A stretch of 64,000 bases of DNA from Cavia porcellus (Eukaryota; Chordata; Mammalia; Rodentia; Caviidae), in the NCBI RefSeq assembly GCF_034190915.1, contig NW_026947706.1, positions 248,001-312,000 of the forward strand, written 5' to 3'. Position numbers and translations under genes: made by a program. The notes below the pieces were generated by a model, which was given only the letters and a program-made list of their open reading frames with translations, was not told the DNA's origin and did not search any database. How positions within the stretch are numbered: the stretch's first letter is position 1; every line of letters begins with the position of its first letter. Positions 36,247 to 49,800 of the stretch are shown piece after piece.

Positions 36247-38453
36247 AAAAACATCGCGGGGTGGTGCGCATTGTATGGGTGTGTGTTACATTACATTCAC
36301 TAGTAGGAGTGAGAAAAACATCACTGGGTGGTGCGCACTGTATGGGTGTGTGTTACATTACATTCACTAGTAGGAGTGAGAAAAACATCTCGGGGTGGTG
36401 CGCATTGTATGGGTGTGTGTTACATTACATTCACTAGTAGGAGTGAGAAAAACATCGCGGGGTGGTGCGCATTGTATGGCTTTGTGTTACATTACATTCA
36501 CTAGTAGGAGTGAGAAAAACATCACGGGGTGGTGTGAATCGGATGGTCTGAATTAGGATAGGCAGTGAGTGGCTATGTAGGATGGAGAAAAGCACCGCGG
36601 GGTGGTCCGCATGTGGAGGTCAGGGAACATGCAGTGGCAATGTTGGATAGTTTTCTGAAAAACATCGCGCGGTGGTGCGCATTGTATGGGTGTGTTTTAC
36701 ATTACATTCACTAGTAGGAGTGAGAAAAACATCACGCGGTGGTGTGAATCAGTGGGTCTGAATTAGGATAGGCAGTGAGTGGCAATGTAGGATAGAGACA
36801 AGAACCGCGGGGTGGTCAGCATGGGGAGGTCAGGGAACATGCAGTGGCAATGCACGATACGTTTCTGAAAAATATCGCTGGGTGGTGCGCATTGTATGGG
36901 TGTGTGTTACATTACATTCACTAGTAGGAGTGAGAAAAACATCACGGGGTGGTGCGCATTGTATGGGTGTTTGTTATATTTCATTCACTAGTAGGGGTGA
37001 GAAAAACATCACGGGTTGGTGTGAATAGGAGGGTTTGAATTATGATAGGCAGTGAGTGGCAATGTAGGATGGAGAAAAGAACCGCGGGGTGGTCAGCATG
37101 TGGAGGTCAGGAAACATGCAGTGGCAATGTAGGATAGGTTTGTGAAAAACATAGCGGGGTGGTGGGCATTGTATGGGTGTGTGTTCCATTACATTCACTA
37201 GTAGGAGTGAGAAAAACATCACGGGGTGGTGCGCATTGTATGGGTGTGTGTTATATTACATTTACTAGTAGGAGTGAGAAAAACATCGCGGGGTGGTGCG
37301 CATTGTATGGCTGTGTGTTCCATTACATTCACTAGTAGGAGTGAGAAAAACATCACGGGGTGGTGCGCATTGTATGGGTGTGTGTTATATTACATTCACT
37401 AGTAGGAGTGAGAAAAACATCGCGGGGTGGTGCGCATTGTATGGGTGTTTGTTACATTACATTCACTAGTAGGAGTGAGAAAAACATCACGGGGTGGTGT
37501 GAATCGGAGGGTCTGAATTAGGATAGGCAGTGAGTGGCAATGTAGGTTGGAGAAAAGCACCGCGGGGTCTTCAGCATGGGGAGGTCATGGAACATGCACT
37601 GGCAATGTAGGATAGGTTTCTGAAAAACTTCGCGGGGTGGTGCGCATTGTATGGGTGTTTGTTACATTATATTCACTAGTAGGAGTGAGAAAAACATCAC
37701 GGGGTGGTGCGCATTGTATGGGTGTGTGTTACATTACATTCACTAATAGGAGTGAGAAAAACATCACGGGGTGGTGTGAATCGGAGGGTCTGAATTAGGA
37801 TAGGCAGTGAGTGACAATGTAGGATGGAGAAAATCACCGCGGGGTGGTCAGCATGGGGAGGTCAGGGAACATGCAGTGGCAATGTAGGACAGGTTTCTGA
37901 AAAACATCGCGGGGTGGTGCGCATTGTATGGGTGTGTGTTACATTACATTCACTAGTAGGAGTGAGAAAAACATCACTGGGTGGTGCGCACTGTATGGGT
38001 GTGTGTTACATTACATTCACTAGTAGGAGAGAGAAAAACATCACGGGGTGGTGCGCATTGTATGGGTGTGTGTTACATTACATTCACTAGTAGGAGTGAG
38101 AAAAACATCACGGGGTGGTGTGAATCGGATGGTCTGAATTAGGATAGGCAGTGAGTGGCTATGTAGGATGGAGAAAAGCACCGCGGGGTGGTCCGCATGT
38201 GGAGGTCAGGGAACATGCAGTGGCAATGTTGGATAGTTTTCTGAAAAACATCGCGCGGTGGTGCGCATTGTATGGGTGTGTTTTACATTACATTCACTAG
38301 TAGGAGTGAGAAAAACATCACGCGGTGGTGTGAATCGGAGGGTCTGAATTAGGATAGGCAGTGAGTGGCAATGTAGGATGGAGACAAGAACCGCGGGGTG
38401 GTCAGCATGGGGAGGTCAGGGAACATACAGTGGCAATGCACGATACGTTTCTG
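36247..38453 (+). repeat. 1,653-bp nested duplication inside U1
   Basis: Landmarks 36210 and 37863 are 1,653 bp apart. The following pairs (36621/38207, 36831/38417) are 1,586 bp apart, one A monomer (67 bp) less. Both arms contain tccgcatgtggagg C followed by an n=1 super-unit with acaagaaccgcgg C and gcaatgcacgatac. The same 1,653-bp offset is present in U2 (46428/48081), so this duplication is older than the 10.2-kb one. Confidence 0.88.
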
Positions 38454-40344
38454 AAAAATATCGCGGGGTGGTGCACATTGTATGGGTGTGTGTTACATTA
38501 CATTCACTAGTAGGAGTGAGAAAAACATCACGGGGTGGTGCGCATTGTATGGGTGTTTGTTATATTACATTCACTAGTAGGAGTGAGAAAAACATCACGG
38601 GGTGGTGTGAATTGGAGGGTCTGAATTAGGATAGGCAGTGAATTGCAATGTAGGATGGAGAAAAGCACTGCGGGGTGGTCAGCATGGGGAGGTCAGGGAA
38701 CATGCAGTGGCAATGTTGGATAGGTTTCTGAAAAACATCGCGGGGTGGTGCGGATTGTATGGGTGTGTGTTACATTACATTAACTAGTAGGAGTGAGAAA
38801 AACATCACGGGGTGGTGCGCATTGTATGGGTTTGTGTTACATTACATTCACTAGTAGGAGTGAGAAAAACATCACGGGGTGGTGTGAATCGGAGGGTCTG
38901 AATAAGGATAGGCAGTGAGTGGCAATGTAGGATGGAGAAAAGCACCGCGGGGTGGTCAGAATGGTGAGGTCAGGGAACATGCAGTGGCAATGTAGGATAG
39001 GTTTCTGAAAAACATCGCGGGGTGGTGCGCATTGTTCGGTGTGTGTTACATTACATTCACTAGTAGGAGTGAGAAAAACATCACGGGGTGGTGCGCATTG
39101 TATGGGTGTGTGTTATATTTCATTCACTAGTAGGAGTGAGAAAAACTTCACGCGGTCGTGTGAATCAGAGTGTCTGAATTTGGATAGGCAGTGAGTGGCA
39201 ATGTAGGATGGAGAAAAGCACCGCGGGGTGGTCAGCATGGGGAGGTCAGGGAACATGGAGTGGCAATGTAGGATAGGTTTCTGAAAAACATCGCGGGGTG
39301 GTGCGCATTGTATGGGTGTGTGTTACATTACATTCACTAGTAGGAGTGAGAAAAGCATCACGGGGTGGTGCGCATTGTATGGGTGTGTGTTTCATTACAT
39401 TCATTAGTAGGAGTGAGAAAAACATCACGGGGTGGTGTGAATCGGAGGGTCTGAATTAGGAGAGTCAGTGAGTGGCAATGTACGATGGAGAAAAGCACCG
39501 CGGGGTGGTCAGCATGGGGAGGTCAGGGAACATGCAGTGGCAATGTAGGATAGGTTTGTGAAAAACATTGCGGGGTGGTGCACATTGTATGGGTGTGTGT
39601 TACATTACATTCACTAGTATTAGTGAGAAAAATATCACGGGGTGGTGCGCATTGTACGGGTGTGTGTTACATTACATTCACTAGTAGGAGTGAGAAAAAC
39701 ATCACGCGGTGGGGTGAATCGGAGTGTCTGAATTAGGATAGGCCGTGAGTGGCAACGTAGGATGGAGAAAATCACCGCGGGGAGGTCAGCATGGTGAGGT
39801 CAGGGAACATGCAGTGTCAAAGTAGGATAGGTTTCTGAAAAACATCGCGGGGTGGTGCGCATTGTATGGGTGTGTGTTACATTATATTCAGTAGTAGGAG
39901 TGAGAAAAACATCACTGGGTGGTGCACATTGTATGGGTGTGTGTTACATTACATTCATTAGTAGGAGTGAGAAAAACATCACGCGGTGGTGTGAATCGGA
40001 ATGTCTGAATTAGGATAGGCAGTGAGTGGCAATGTAGGATGGAGAAAAGTACCGCGGGGTGGTCAGCATGGGGAGGTCAGGTAACATGCCGTGGCAATGT
40101 ATGATAGGTTTCTGAAAAACATCGCGGGGTGGTGCGCTTTGTATGGGTGTGTGTTACATTACATTCACTAGTAGGAGTGAGAAAAACTTCACGGGGTTTT
40201 GCGTATTGTATGGGTGTGTGTTACATTACATTCACTAGTAGGAGTGAGAAAAACATCGCGGGGTGGTGCGCATTGTATGGGTGTGTGTTACATTACATTC
40301 ACTAGTCGGAGTGAGAAAAACATCACGGGGTCGTGTGAATCGGA

Positions 40345-40735
40345 GGGTCTGAATTAGGATAGGCAGTGAGTGGCAATGTAGGATGGAGAAAGGCACCGCT
40401 GTGTGGTCAGCATGGGTAGGTCAGGGAACATGCAGTGGCAATGTAGGATAGGTTTCAGAAAAACATCGCGGGGTGGTACGCATTGTTTGGGTGTGTGTTA
40501 CATTACATTCACTAGTAGGAGTGAGAAAAACTTCACGGGGTGGTGCGCATTGTATGGGTGTGTGTTACATTACATTCACTAGTAGGAGTGAGAAAAACAT
40601 CACGGGGTGGTGTGAATCGGAGGGTCTGAATTAGGATAGGCAGTGAGTGGCAATGTAGGATGGAGAAAGGCACCGCTGTGTGGTCAGCATGGGTAGGTCA
40701 TGGAACATGCAGTGGCAATGTAGGATAGGTTTCAG
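40345..40735 (+). repeat. Paired C variant aaaggcaccgctgtgtgg
   Basis: Two consecutive super-units carry the C head aaaggcaccgctgtgtgg followed by catgggtagg and taggtttcag. The same adjacent pair occurs at landmarks 40422/40699, 50573/50850, 55254/55531 and 62418/62695, always 277 bp apart. It is a convenient tag for the right-type copies. I did not see it left of 40 kb. Confidence 0.9.
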
Positions 40736-42330
40736 AAAAACATCGCGGGGTGGTGTGCATTGTATGGGTGTGTGTTACATTACACTCACTATTAGGAGTG
40801 AGAAGAACATCACGGAGTGGTGCGCATTGTATGGGTGTGTGTTACATTACATTCACTAGTAGGAGTGAGAAAAACATCACAGGGTGGTGCGCATTGTATG
40901 GGTGTGTGTTACATTACATTCACTAGTAGGAGTGAGAAAAGCATCACGGGGTGGTGTGAATCGGAGGGTCTGAATTAGGATAGGCCGTGAGTGGCAATGT
41001 AGGATGGAGAAAATCACCGCGGGGAGGTCAGCATGGTGAGGTCAGGGAACATGCAGTGTCAAAGTAGGATAGGTTTCTGAAAAACATCGCGGGGTGGTGC
41101 GCATTGTATGGGTGTGTGTTACATTATATTCACTAGTAGGAGTGAGAAAAACATCACTGGGTGGTGCACATTGTATGGGTGTGTGTTACATTACATTCAT
41201 TAGTAGGAGTGAGAAAAACATCATGCGGTGGTGTGAATCGGAAGGTCTGAATTAGGATAGGCAGTGAGTGGCAATGTAGGATGGAGAAAAGTACCACGGG
41301 GTGGTCAGCATGGGGAGGTCAGGGAACATGCCGTGGCAATGTAGGGTAGGTTTCTGAAAAACATCGCGGGGTGGTGCGCATTGTATGGGTGTGTGTTACA
41401 TTACATTCACTAGTAGGAGTGAGAAAAACATCGCGGGGTGGTGCGGAATGAATGGGTGTGTGTTACATTACATTCACTAGTAGGAGTGAGAAAAACATCA
41501 CGGGGTGGTGTGAATCGGAGGGTCTGAATTAGGATAGGCAGTGAGTGGCAATGTAGGATGGAGAAAATCACCGCGGGTTGGTCAGCATGGGGAGGTCAGG
41601 GAACATGCAGTGGCAATGTAGGATATGTTTCTGAAAAATATCGCGGGGTGGTGCGCATTGTATGGGTGTGTGTTACATTACATTCACTACTAGGAGTGAG
41701 AAAAACATCACGCGGTGGTGTGAATCGGAAGGTCTGAATTATGATGGGCAGTGAGTGGCAATGTAGGATGGAGAACAGCACCGCGGGGTGGTCAGCATGG
41801 GGAGGTCAGGGAACATGCAGTGGCAATGTAGGATAGGTTTCTGAAAAACATCGCGGGGTGGTGCGCATTGTTTGGGTGTGTGTTACATTACATTCACTAG
41901 TAGGAGTGAGAAAAACATCACGGGGTGGTGCGCATTGTATGGGTGTGTGTTAAATTACATTCACTAGTAGGAGTGATAAAAACATCAAGGGGTGGTGTGA
42001 ATCGGAGGGTCTGAATTAGGATAGGCAGTGAGTGGCAATGTAGGATGGAGAAAAGCACCGTGGTGTGGTCAGCATAGGTAGGTCAGGGAACATGCAGTGG
42101 CAATGTAGGATAGGTTTCTGAAAAACATCGCGGGGTGGTGTGCATTGTATGGGTGTGTGTTACATTACATTCACTAGTAGGAGTGAGAAAAACATCACGG
42201 GGTGGTGTGAATCGGAGGGTTTGAATTAGGATAGGCAGTGAGTGGCAATGTAGAATGGAGAAAAGCACCGCGGGGTGGTCAGCATGGGGAGGTCAGGAAA
42301 CATGCAGTGGCAATGTAGGATAGGTTTCTG

Positions 42331-42875
42331 AAAAACATCGCGGGGTGGTGCGCATTGTATGGGTGTGTGTTCCATTACATTCACTAGTAGGAGTGAGAAA
42401 AACATCACGGGGTGGTGCGCATTGTATGGGTGTGTGTTATATTACATTCACTAGTAGGAGTGAGAAAAACATCGCGGGGTGGTGCGCATTGTGTGGGTGT
42501 GTGTTACATTACATTCACTAGTAGGAGTGAGAAAAACATCACGGGGTGGTGCGCATTGTATGGGTGTGTGTTATATTACATTCACTAGTAGGAGTGAGAA
42601 AAACATCGCGGGGTGGTGCGCATTGTATGGGTGTGTGTTACATTACATTCACTAGTAGGAGTGAGAAAAACATCGCGGGGTGGTGCGCATTGTATGGGTG
42701 TGTGTTAGATTACATTCACTATTAGGAGTGAGAAATACATCACGGGGTGGTGTGAATCGGAGGGTCTGAATTAGGATAGGCAGTGAGTGGCAATGTATGT
42801 TGGAGAAAAGCACCGCGGGGTGGTCAGCATGGGGAGGTCAGGGAACATGCAGTGGCAATGTAGGATAGGTTTCCG
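42331..42875 (+). repeat. Super-unit with six A monomers (545 bp)
   Basis: One of three n=6 super-units in the window. The A run alternates between ttatattac and ttacattac variants and between catcacgg and catcgcgg heads, which suggests growth by duplication of an A-A pair. The other two n=6 units are 58462-59006 and 60937-61481, which are copies of each other. Confidence 0.9.
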
Positions 42876-43152
42876 AAAAACTTCGCGGGGTGGTGCGCAT
42901 TGAATGTGTGTGTGTTACATTACATTCACTAGTAGGAGTGAGAAAAACATCACGGGGTGGTGCGCATTGTATGGGTGTGTGTTACATTACATTCACTAGT
43001 AGGAGTGAGAAAAACATCACGGGGTGGTGTGAATCGGAGGGTCTGCATTAGGATAGGCAGTGAGTGCCAATGTAGGATGGAGAAAATCACCGCGGGGTGG
43101 TCAGCATGTGGAGGTCAGGGAACATGCAGTGGCAATGTAGGATAGGTTTCTG

Positions 43153-43838
43153 AAAAACATCGCGGGGTGGTGCGCATTGTATGGGTGTGTGTTACATTAC
43201 ATTCACTAGTAGGAGTGAGAAAAACATCGCGGGGTGGTGCGCATTGTATGGGTGTGTGTTACATTACATTCACTAGTAGGAGTGAGAAAAACATCACGGG
43301 GTGGTGTGAATCGGAGGGTCTGAATTTGATAGGCAGTGAGTGGCAATGTAGGTTGGAGAAAAGCACCGCGGGGTGGTCAGCATGGGGAGGTCAGGGAACA
43401 TGCAGTGGCAATGTAGGATAGGTTTCTGAAAAACATCGCGGGATGGTGCGCATTGTATGGGTGTGTGTTACATTACATTCACTAGTAGGAGTGAGAAAAG
43501 CATCACGGGGTGGTGCGCATTGTATGGGTGTGTGTTACATTACATTCACTAGTAGGAATGAGAAAAACATCACGGGGTGGTGCGCATTTTATGGGTGTGT
43601 GTTACATGACATTCACTACTAGGAGTGAGGAAAATATCACCGGTGGTGCGCATTGTATGGGTGTGTGTTACATTACATTCACTAGTCGGAGTTAGAAAAA
43701 CATCACGGGGTGGTGTGAATCAGAGGGTCTGAATTAGGATAGGCAGTGAGTGACAATGTAGGATGGAGAAAAGCACCGCGGGGTCGTCAGCATGGGGAGG
43801 TCAGGGAACATGCAGTGGCAATGAAGGATAGGTTTCTG
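43153..43838 (+). repeat. S3: truncated S fragment at the junction of U1 and U2
   Basis: Two super-units with S markers: gtctgaatttgatagg B with taggttggag near 43325, and the doubly short aaaatatcaccggtggtg A at 43631. The first part matches 29.2 kb at an offset of 13,936 bp and the second matches 30.2-30.4 kb at 13,450 bp, so 486 bp of S2-type sequence is missing between them. The fragment sits where U1 ends and U2 begins. Confidence 0.82.
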
Positions 43839-46800
43839 AAAAACATTGCGGGGTGGTGCGCATTGTATGGATGTGTATTACATTACATTCACTAGTAGGA
43901 GTGAGAAAAACATCACAGGGTGGTGCGCATTGTATGGGTGTGTGTTACATTACATTCAATAGTAGGAGTGAGAAAAGCATCACGGGGTGGTGTGAATCGG
44001 AGGGTCTGAATTAGGATAGGCAGTGAGTGGCAAAGTAGGATGGAGAAAATCACCGCGGGTTGGTCAGCATGGGGAGGTCAGGGAACATGCAGTGGCAATG
44101 TAGGATAGGTTTCTCAAAAACATCGCAGGGTGGTGCGCATTGTATGGGTGTGTGTTACATTACATTCACTACTAGGAGTGAGAAAAACATCACGCGGTGG
44201 TGTGAATCGGAAGGTCTGAATTAGGATGGGCAGTTAGTGGCAATGTAGGATGGAGAAAAGCACCGCGGGGTGGTCAGCATGGGGAGGTCAGGGAACATGC
44301 AATGGCAATGTAGGATAGGTTTCTGAAAAACATCGCGGGGTGGTGCGCATTGTATGGGTGTGTCTACATTACATTCACTAGTAGGAGTGAGAAAAACATC
44401 ACGGGGTGGTGCGCATTGTATGGGTGTGTGTTACATTACATTCACTAGTAGGAGTGAGAAAATCATCACGCGGTGGTGCGCATTGTATGGGTTTGTGTTA
44501 CATTACATTCACTAGTAGGAGTGAGAAAAACATCACGGGGTGGTGTGAATCGGAGGGTCTGAATTAGGATAGGCAGTGAGTGGCAATGTAGGATGGACAA
44601 AAGCACCGCGGGGTGGTCAGCATGGGGAGGTCCGGGAACATGCAGTGGCAATGTAGGATAGGTTTCTGAAAAACATCGCGAGGTGGTGCGCATTGTATGG
44701 GTGTGTGTTACATTACATTCACTAGTAGGAGTGAGAAAAACATCACGGGGTGGTGCGCATTGTATGGGTGTGTGTTACATTACATTCACTATTAGGAGTG
44801 AGAAAAACATCGCGGGGTGGTGCGCATTGTATGGGTGTGTGTTACATTACATTCACTAGTAGGAGTGAGAAAAGCATCACGGGGTGGTGTGAATCGGAGG
44901 GTCTGAATTAGGATAGGCAGTGAGTGGCAATGTAGGATGGAGAAAATCACCGCGGGTTGGTCAGCATGGGGAGGTCAGGGAACATGCAGTGGCAATGTAG
45001 GATAGGTTTCTGAAAAACATCGCGGGGTGGTGCGCATTGTATGGGTGTGTGTTACATTACATTCACTACTAGGATTGAGAAAAACATCACGCGGTGGTGT
45101 GAATCGGTAGGTCTGAATTAGGATGGGCAGTGAGTGGCAATGTAGGATGGAGAAAAGCACCGCGGGGTGGTCAGCATGGGGAGGTCAGGGAACATGCAGT
45201 GGCAATGTAGGATAGGTTTCTGAAAAACATCGCGGGGTGGTGCGCATTGTATGGGTGTGTGTTACATTACATTCACTAGTAGGAGTGAGAAAAACATTAC
45301 GGGGTGGTGCGCATTTTATGGGTGTGTGTTACATGACATTCACTACTAGGAGTGAGGAAAATATCACGGTGTGGTGCGCATTGTATGGGTGTGTGTTACA
45401 TTACATTCACTAGTAGGAGTTAGAAAAACATCACGGGGTGGTATGAATCAGAGGGTCTGAATTAGGATAGGCAGTGAGTGACAATGTAGGATGGAGAAAA
45501 GCACCGCGGGGTCGTCAGCATGGGGAGGTCAGGGAACATGCAGTGGCAATGTAGGATAAGTTTCTGAAAAACATTGCGGGGTGGTGCGCATTGTATGGGT
45601 GTGTATTACATTACATTCACTAGTAGGAGTGAGAAAAACATCACAGGGTGGTGCCCATTGTATGGGTGTGTGTTACATTACATTCACAAGTAGGAGTGAG
45701 AAAAGCATCACGGGGTGGTGTGAATCGGAGGGTCTGAATTAGGATAGGCAGTGAGTGGCAATGTAGGATGGAGAAAATCACCGCGGGTTGGTCAGCATGG
45801 GGAGGTCAGGGAACATGCAGTGGCAATGTAGGATAGGTTTCTGAAAACCATCGCGGGGTGGTGCGCATTGTATGGGTGTGTGTTACATTACATTCACTAC
45901 TAGGAGTGAGAAAAACATCACGCGGTGGTGTGAATCGGAAGGTCTGAATTAGGATGGGCAGTGAGTGGCAATGTAGGATGGAGAAAAGCACCGCGGGGTG
46001 GTCAGCATGGGGAGGTCAGGGAACATGCAGTGGCAATGTAGGATAGGTTTCTGAAAAACATCGCGGGGTGGTGCGCATTGTATGGGTGTGTGTTACATTA
46101 CATTCACTAGTAGGAGTGAGAAAAACATCACGGGGTGGTGCGCATTGTATGGGTGTGTGTTACATTACATTCACTAGTAGGAGGGAGAAAAACATCACGG
46201 GGTGGTGTGCATTGCATGGGTGTGTGTTACATTACATTCACTAGTAGGAGTGAGAAAAACATCGCGGGGTGGTGCGCATTGTATGGGTGTGTGTTACATT
46301 ACATTCACTAGTAGGAGTGAGAAAAACATCACGGGGTGGTGTGAATCGGAGGGTCTGAATTAGGATAGGCAGTGAGTGACAATGTAGGATGGAGAAAATC
46401 ACCGCGGGGTGGTCAGCATGGGGAGGTCAGGGAACATGCAGTGGAAATGTAGGACAGGTTTCTGAAAAACATCGCGGGGTGGTGCGCATTGTATGGGTGT
46501 GTGTTACATTACATTCACTAGTAGGAGTGAGAAAAACATCACTGGGTGGTGCGCACTGTATGGGTGTGTGTTACATTACATTCACTAGTAGGAGTGAGAA
46601 AAACATCACGGGGTGGTGCGCATTGTATGGGTGTGTGTTACATTACATTCACTAGTAGGAGTGAGAAAAACATCGCGGGGTGGTGCGCATTGTATGGCTT
46701 TGTGTTACATTACATTCACTAGTAGGAGTGAGAAAAACATCACGGGGTGGTGTGAATCGGATGGTCTGAATTAGGATAGGCAGTGAGTGGCTATGTAGGA

Positions 46801-49800
46801 TGGAGAAAAGCACCGCGGGGTGGTCCGCATGTGGAGGTCAGGGAACATGCAGTGGCAATGTTGGATAGTTTTCTGAAAAACATCGCGCGGTGGTGCGCAT
46901 TGTATGGGTGTGTTTTACATTACATTCACTAGTAGGAGTGAGAAAAACATCACGCGGTGGTGTGAATCAGTGGGTCTGAATTAGGATAGGCAGTGAGTGG
47001 CAATGTAGGATAGAGACAAGAACCGCGGGGTGGTCAGCATGGGGAGGTCAGGGAACATGCAGTGGCAATGCACGATACGTTTCTGAAAAATATCGCTGGG
47101 TGGTGCGCATTGTATGGGTGTGTGTTACATTACATTCACTAGTAGGAGTGAGAAAAACATCACGGGGTGGTGCGCATTGTATGGGTGTTTGTTATATTTC
47201 ATTCACTAGTAGGGGTGAGAAAAACATCACGGGTTGGTGTGAATCGGAGGGTTTGAATTATGATAGGCAGTGAGTGGCAATGTAGGATGGAGAAAAGCAC
47301 CGAGGGGTGGTCAGCATGTGGAGGTCAGGAAACATGCAGTGGCAATGTAGGATAGGTTTGTGAAAAACATAGCGGGGTGGTGGGCATTGTATGGGTGTGT
47401 GTTCCATTACATTCACTAGTAGGAGTGAGAAAAACATCACGGGGTGGTGCGCATTGTATGGGTGTGTGTTATATTACATTTACTAGTAGGAGTGAGAAAA
47501 ACATCGCGGGGTGGTGTGCATTGTATGGCTGTGTGTTCCATTACATTCACTAGTAGGAGTGAGAAAAACATCACGGGGTGGTGCGCATTGTATGGGTGTG
47601 TGTTATATTACATTCACTAGTAGGAGTGAGAAAAACATCGCGGGGTGGTGCGCATTGTATGGGTGTTTGTTACATTACATTCACTAGTAGGAGTGAGAAA
47701 AACATCACGGGGTGGTGTGAATCGGAGGGTCTGAATTAGGATAGGCAGTGAGTGGCAATGTAGGTTGGAGAAAAGCACCGCGGGGTCTTCAGCATGGGGA
47801 GGTCATGGAACATGCACTGGCAATGTAGGATAGGTTTCTGAAAAACTTCGCGGGGTGGTGCGCATTGTATGGGTGTTTGTTACATTACATTCACTAGTAG
47901 GAGTGAGAAAAACATCACGGGGTGGTGCGCATTGTATGGGTGTGTGTTACATTACATTCACTAATAGGAGTGAGAAAAACATCACGGGGTGGTGTGAATC
48001 GGAGGGTCTGAATTAGGATAGGCAGTGAGTGACAATGTAGGATGGAGAAAATCACCGCGGGGTGGTCAGCATGGGGAGGTCAGGGAACATGCAGTGGCAA
48101 TGTAGGACAGGTTTCTGAAAAACATCGCGGGGTGGTGCCCATTGTATGGGTGTGTGTTACATTACATTCACTAGTAGGAGTGAGAAAAACATCACTGGGT
48201 GGTGCGCACTGTATGGGTGTGTGTTACATTACATTCACTAGTAGGAGTGAGAAAAACATCACGGGGTGGTGCGCATTGTATGGGTGTGTGTTACATTACA
48301 TTCACTAGTAGGAGTGAGAAAAACATCACGGGGTGGTGTGAATCGGATGGTCTGAATTAGGATAGGCAGTGAGTGGCTATGTAGGATGGAGAAAAGCACC
48401 GCGGGGTGGTCCGCATGTGGAGGTCAGGGAACATGCAGTGGCAATGTTGGATAGTTTTCTGAAAAACATCGCGCGGTGGTGCGCATTGTATGGGTGTGTT
48501 TTACATTACATTCACTAGTAGGAGTGAGAAAAACATCACGCGGTGGTGTGAATCGGAGGGTCTGAATTAGGATAGGCAGTGAGTGGCAATGTAGGATGGA
48601 GACAAGAACCGCGGGGTGGTCAGCATGGGGAGGTCAGGGAACATACAGTGGCAATGCACGATACGTTTCTGAAAAATATCGCGGGGTGGTGCGCATTGTA
48701 TGGGTGTGTGTTACATTACATTCACTAGTAGGAGTGAGAAAAACATCACGGGGTGGTGCGCATTGTATGGGTGTTTGTTATATTACATTCACTAGTAGGA
48801 GTGAGAAAAACATCACGGGGTGGTGTGAATTGGAGGGTCTGAATTAGGATAGGCAGTGAATTGCAATGTAGGATGGAGAAAAGCACTGCGGGGTGGTCAG
48901 CATGGGGAGGTCAGGGAACATGCAGTGGCAATGTTGGATAGGTTTCTGAAAAACATCGCGGGGTGGTGCGGATTGTATGGGTGTGTGTTACATTACATTA
49001 ACTAGTAGGAGTGAGAAAAACATCACGGGGTGGTGCGCATTGTATGGGTTTGTGTTACATTACATTCACTAGTAGGAGTCAGAAAAACATCACGGGGTGG
49101 TGTGAATCGGAGGGTCTGAATAAGGATAGGCAGTGAGTGGCAATGTAGGATGGAGAAAAGCACCGCGGGGTGGTCAGAATGGTGAGGTCAGGGAACATGC
49201 AGTGGCAATGTAGGATAGGTTTCTGAAAAACATCGCGGGGTGGTGCGCATTGTTCGGTGTGTGTTACATTACATTCACTAGTAGGAGTGAGAAAAACATC
49301 ACGGGGTGGTGCGCATTGTATGGGTGTGTGTTATATTTCATTCACTAGTAGGAGTGAGAAAAACTTCACGCGGTCGTGTGAATCAGAGTGTCTGAATTTG
49401 GATAGGCAGTGAGTGGCAATGTAGGATGGAGAAAAGCACCGCGGGGTGGTCAGCATGGGGAGGTCAGGGAACATGCAGTGGCAATGTAGGATAGGTTTCT
49501 GAAAAACATCGCGGGGTGGTGCGCATTGTATGTGTGTGTGTTACATTACATTCACTAGTAGGAGTGAGAAAAGCATCACGGGGTGGTGCGCATTGTATGG
49601 GTGTGTGTTTCATTACATTCATTAGTAGGAGTGAGAAAAACATCACGGGGTGGTGTGAATCGGAGGGTCTGAATTAGGAGAGTCAGTGAGTGGCAATGTA
49701 CGATGGAGAAAAGCACCGCGGGGTGGTCAGCATGGGGAGGTCAGGGAACATGCAGTGGCAATGTAGGATAGGTTTGTGAAAAACATTGCGGGGTGGTGCA

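Larger units (their letters stand above)
32780..43152 (+). repeat. U1: first copy of a 10.2-kb tandem duplication
   Basis: The super-unit order from landmark 34416 to 41807 (n = 3,1,3,2,1,4,4,1,2,5,2,3,1,2,2,2,2,2,2,3,2,3,2,2,1) recurs in U2 with an offset of 10,216-10,218 bp. The 2-bp drift comes from two single-base losses in U1 (catgggaggtc near 35791 and gagaaaacatcgc near 36036). Upstream of 33.5 kb the offset is about 10,836 bp because U2 lacks 621 bp. U1 spans the left-type/right-type variant boundary at about 36 kb, so it formed after the boundary existed. Confidence 0.92.

Noticed and set aside
36171..36437. Plus-strand open frames of 60-88 codons (e.g. 20473-20727, 36171-36437, 57722-57964)
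   Set aside because: Same reason: translations of the A, B and C monomers in whatever frame lacks a stop. Single-base indels between copies break or extend them freely, which shows no coding constraint.
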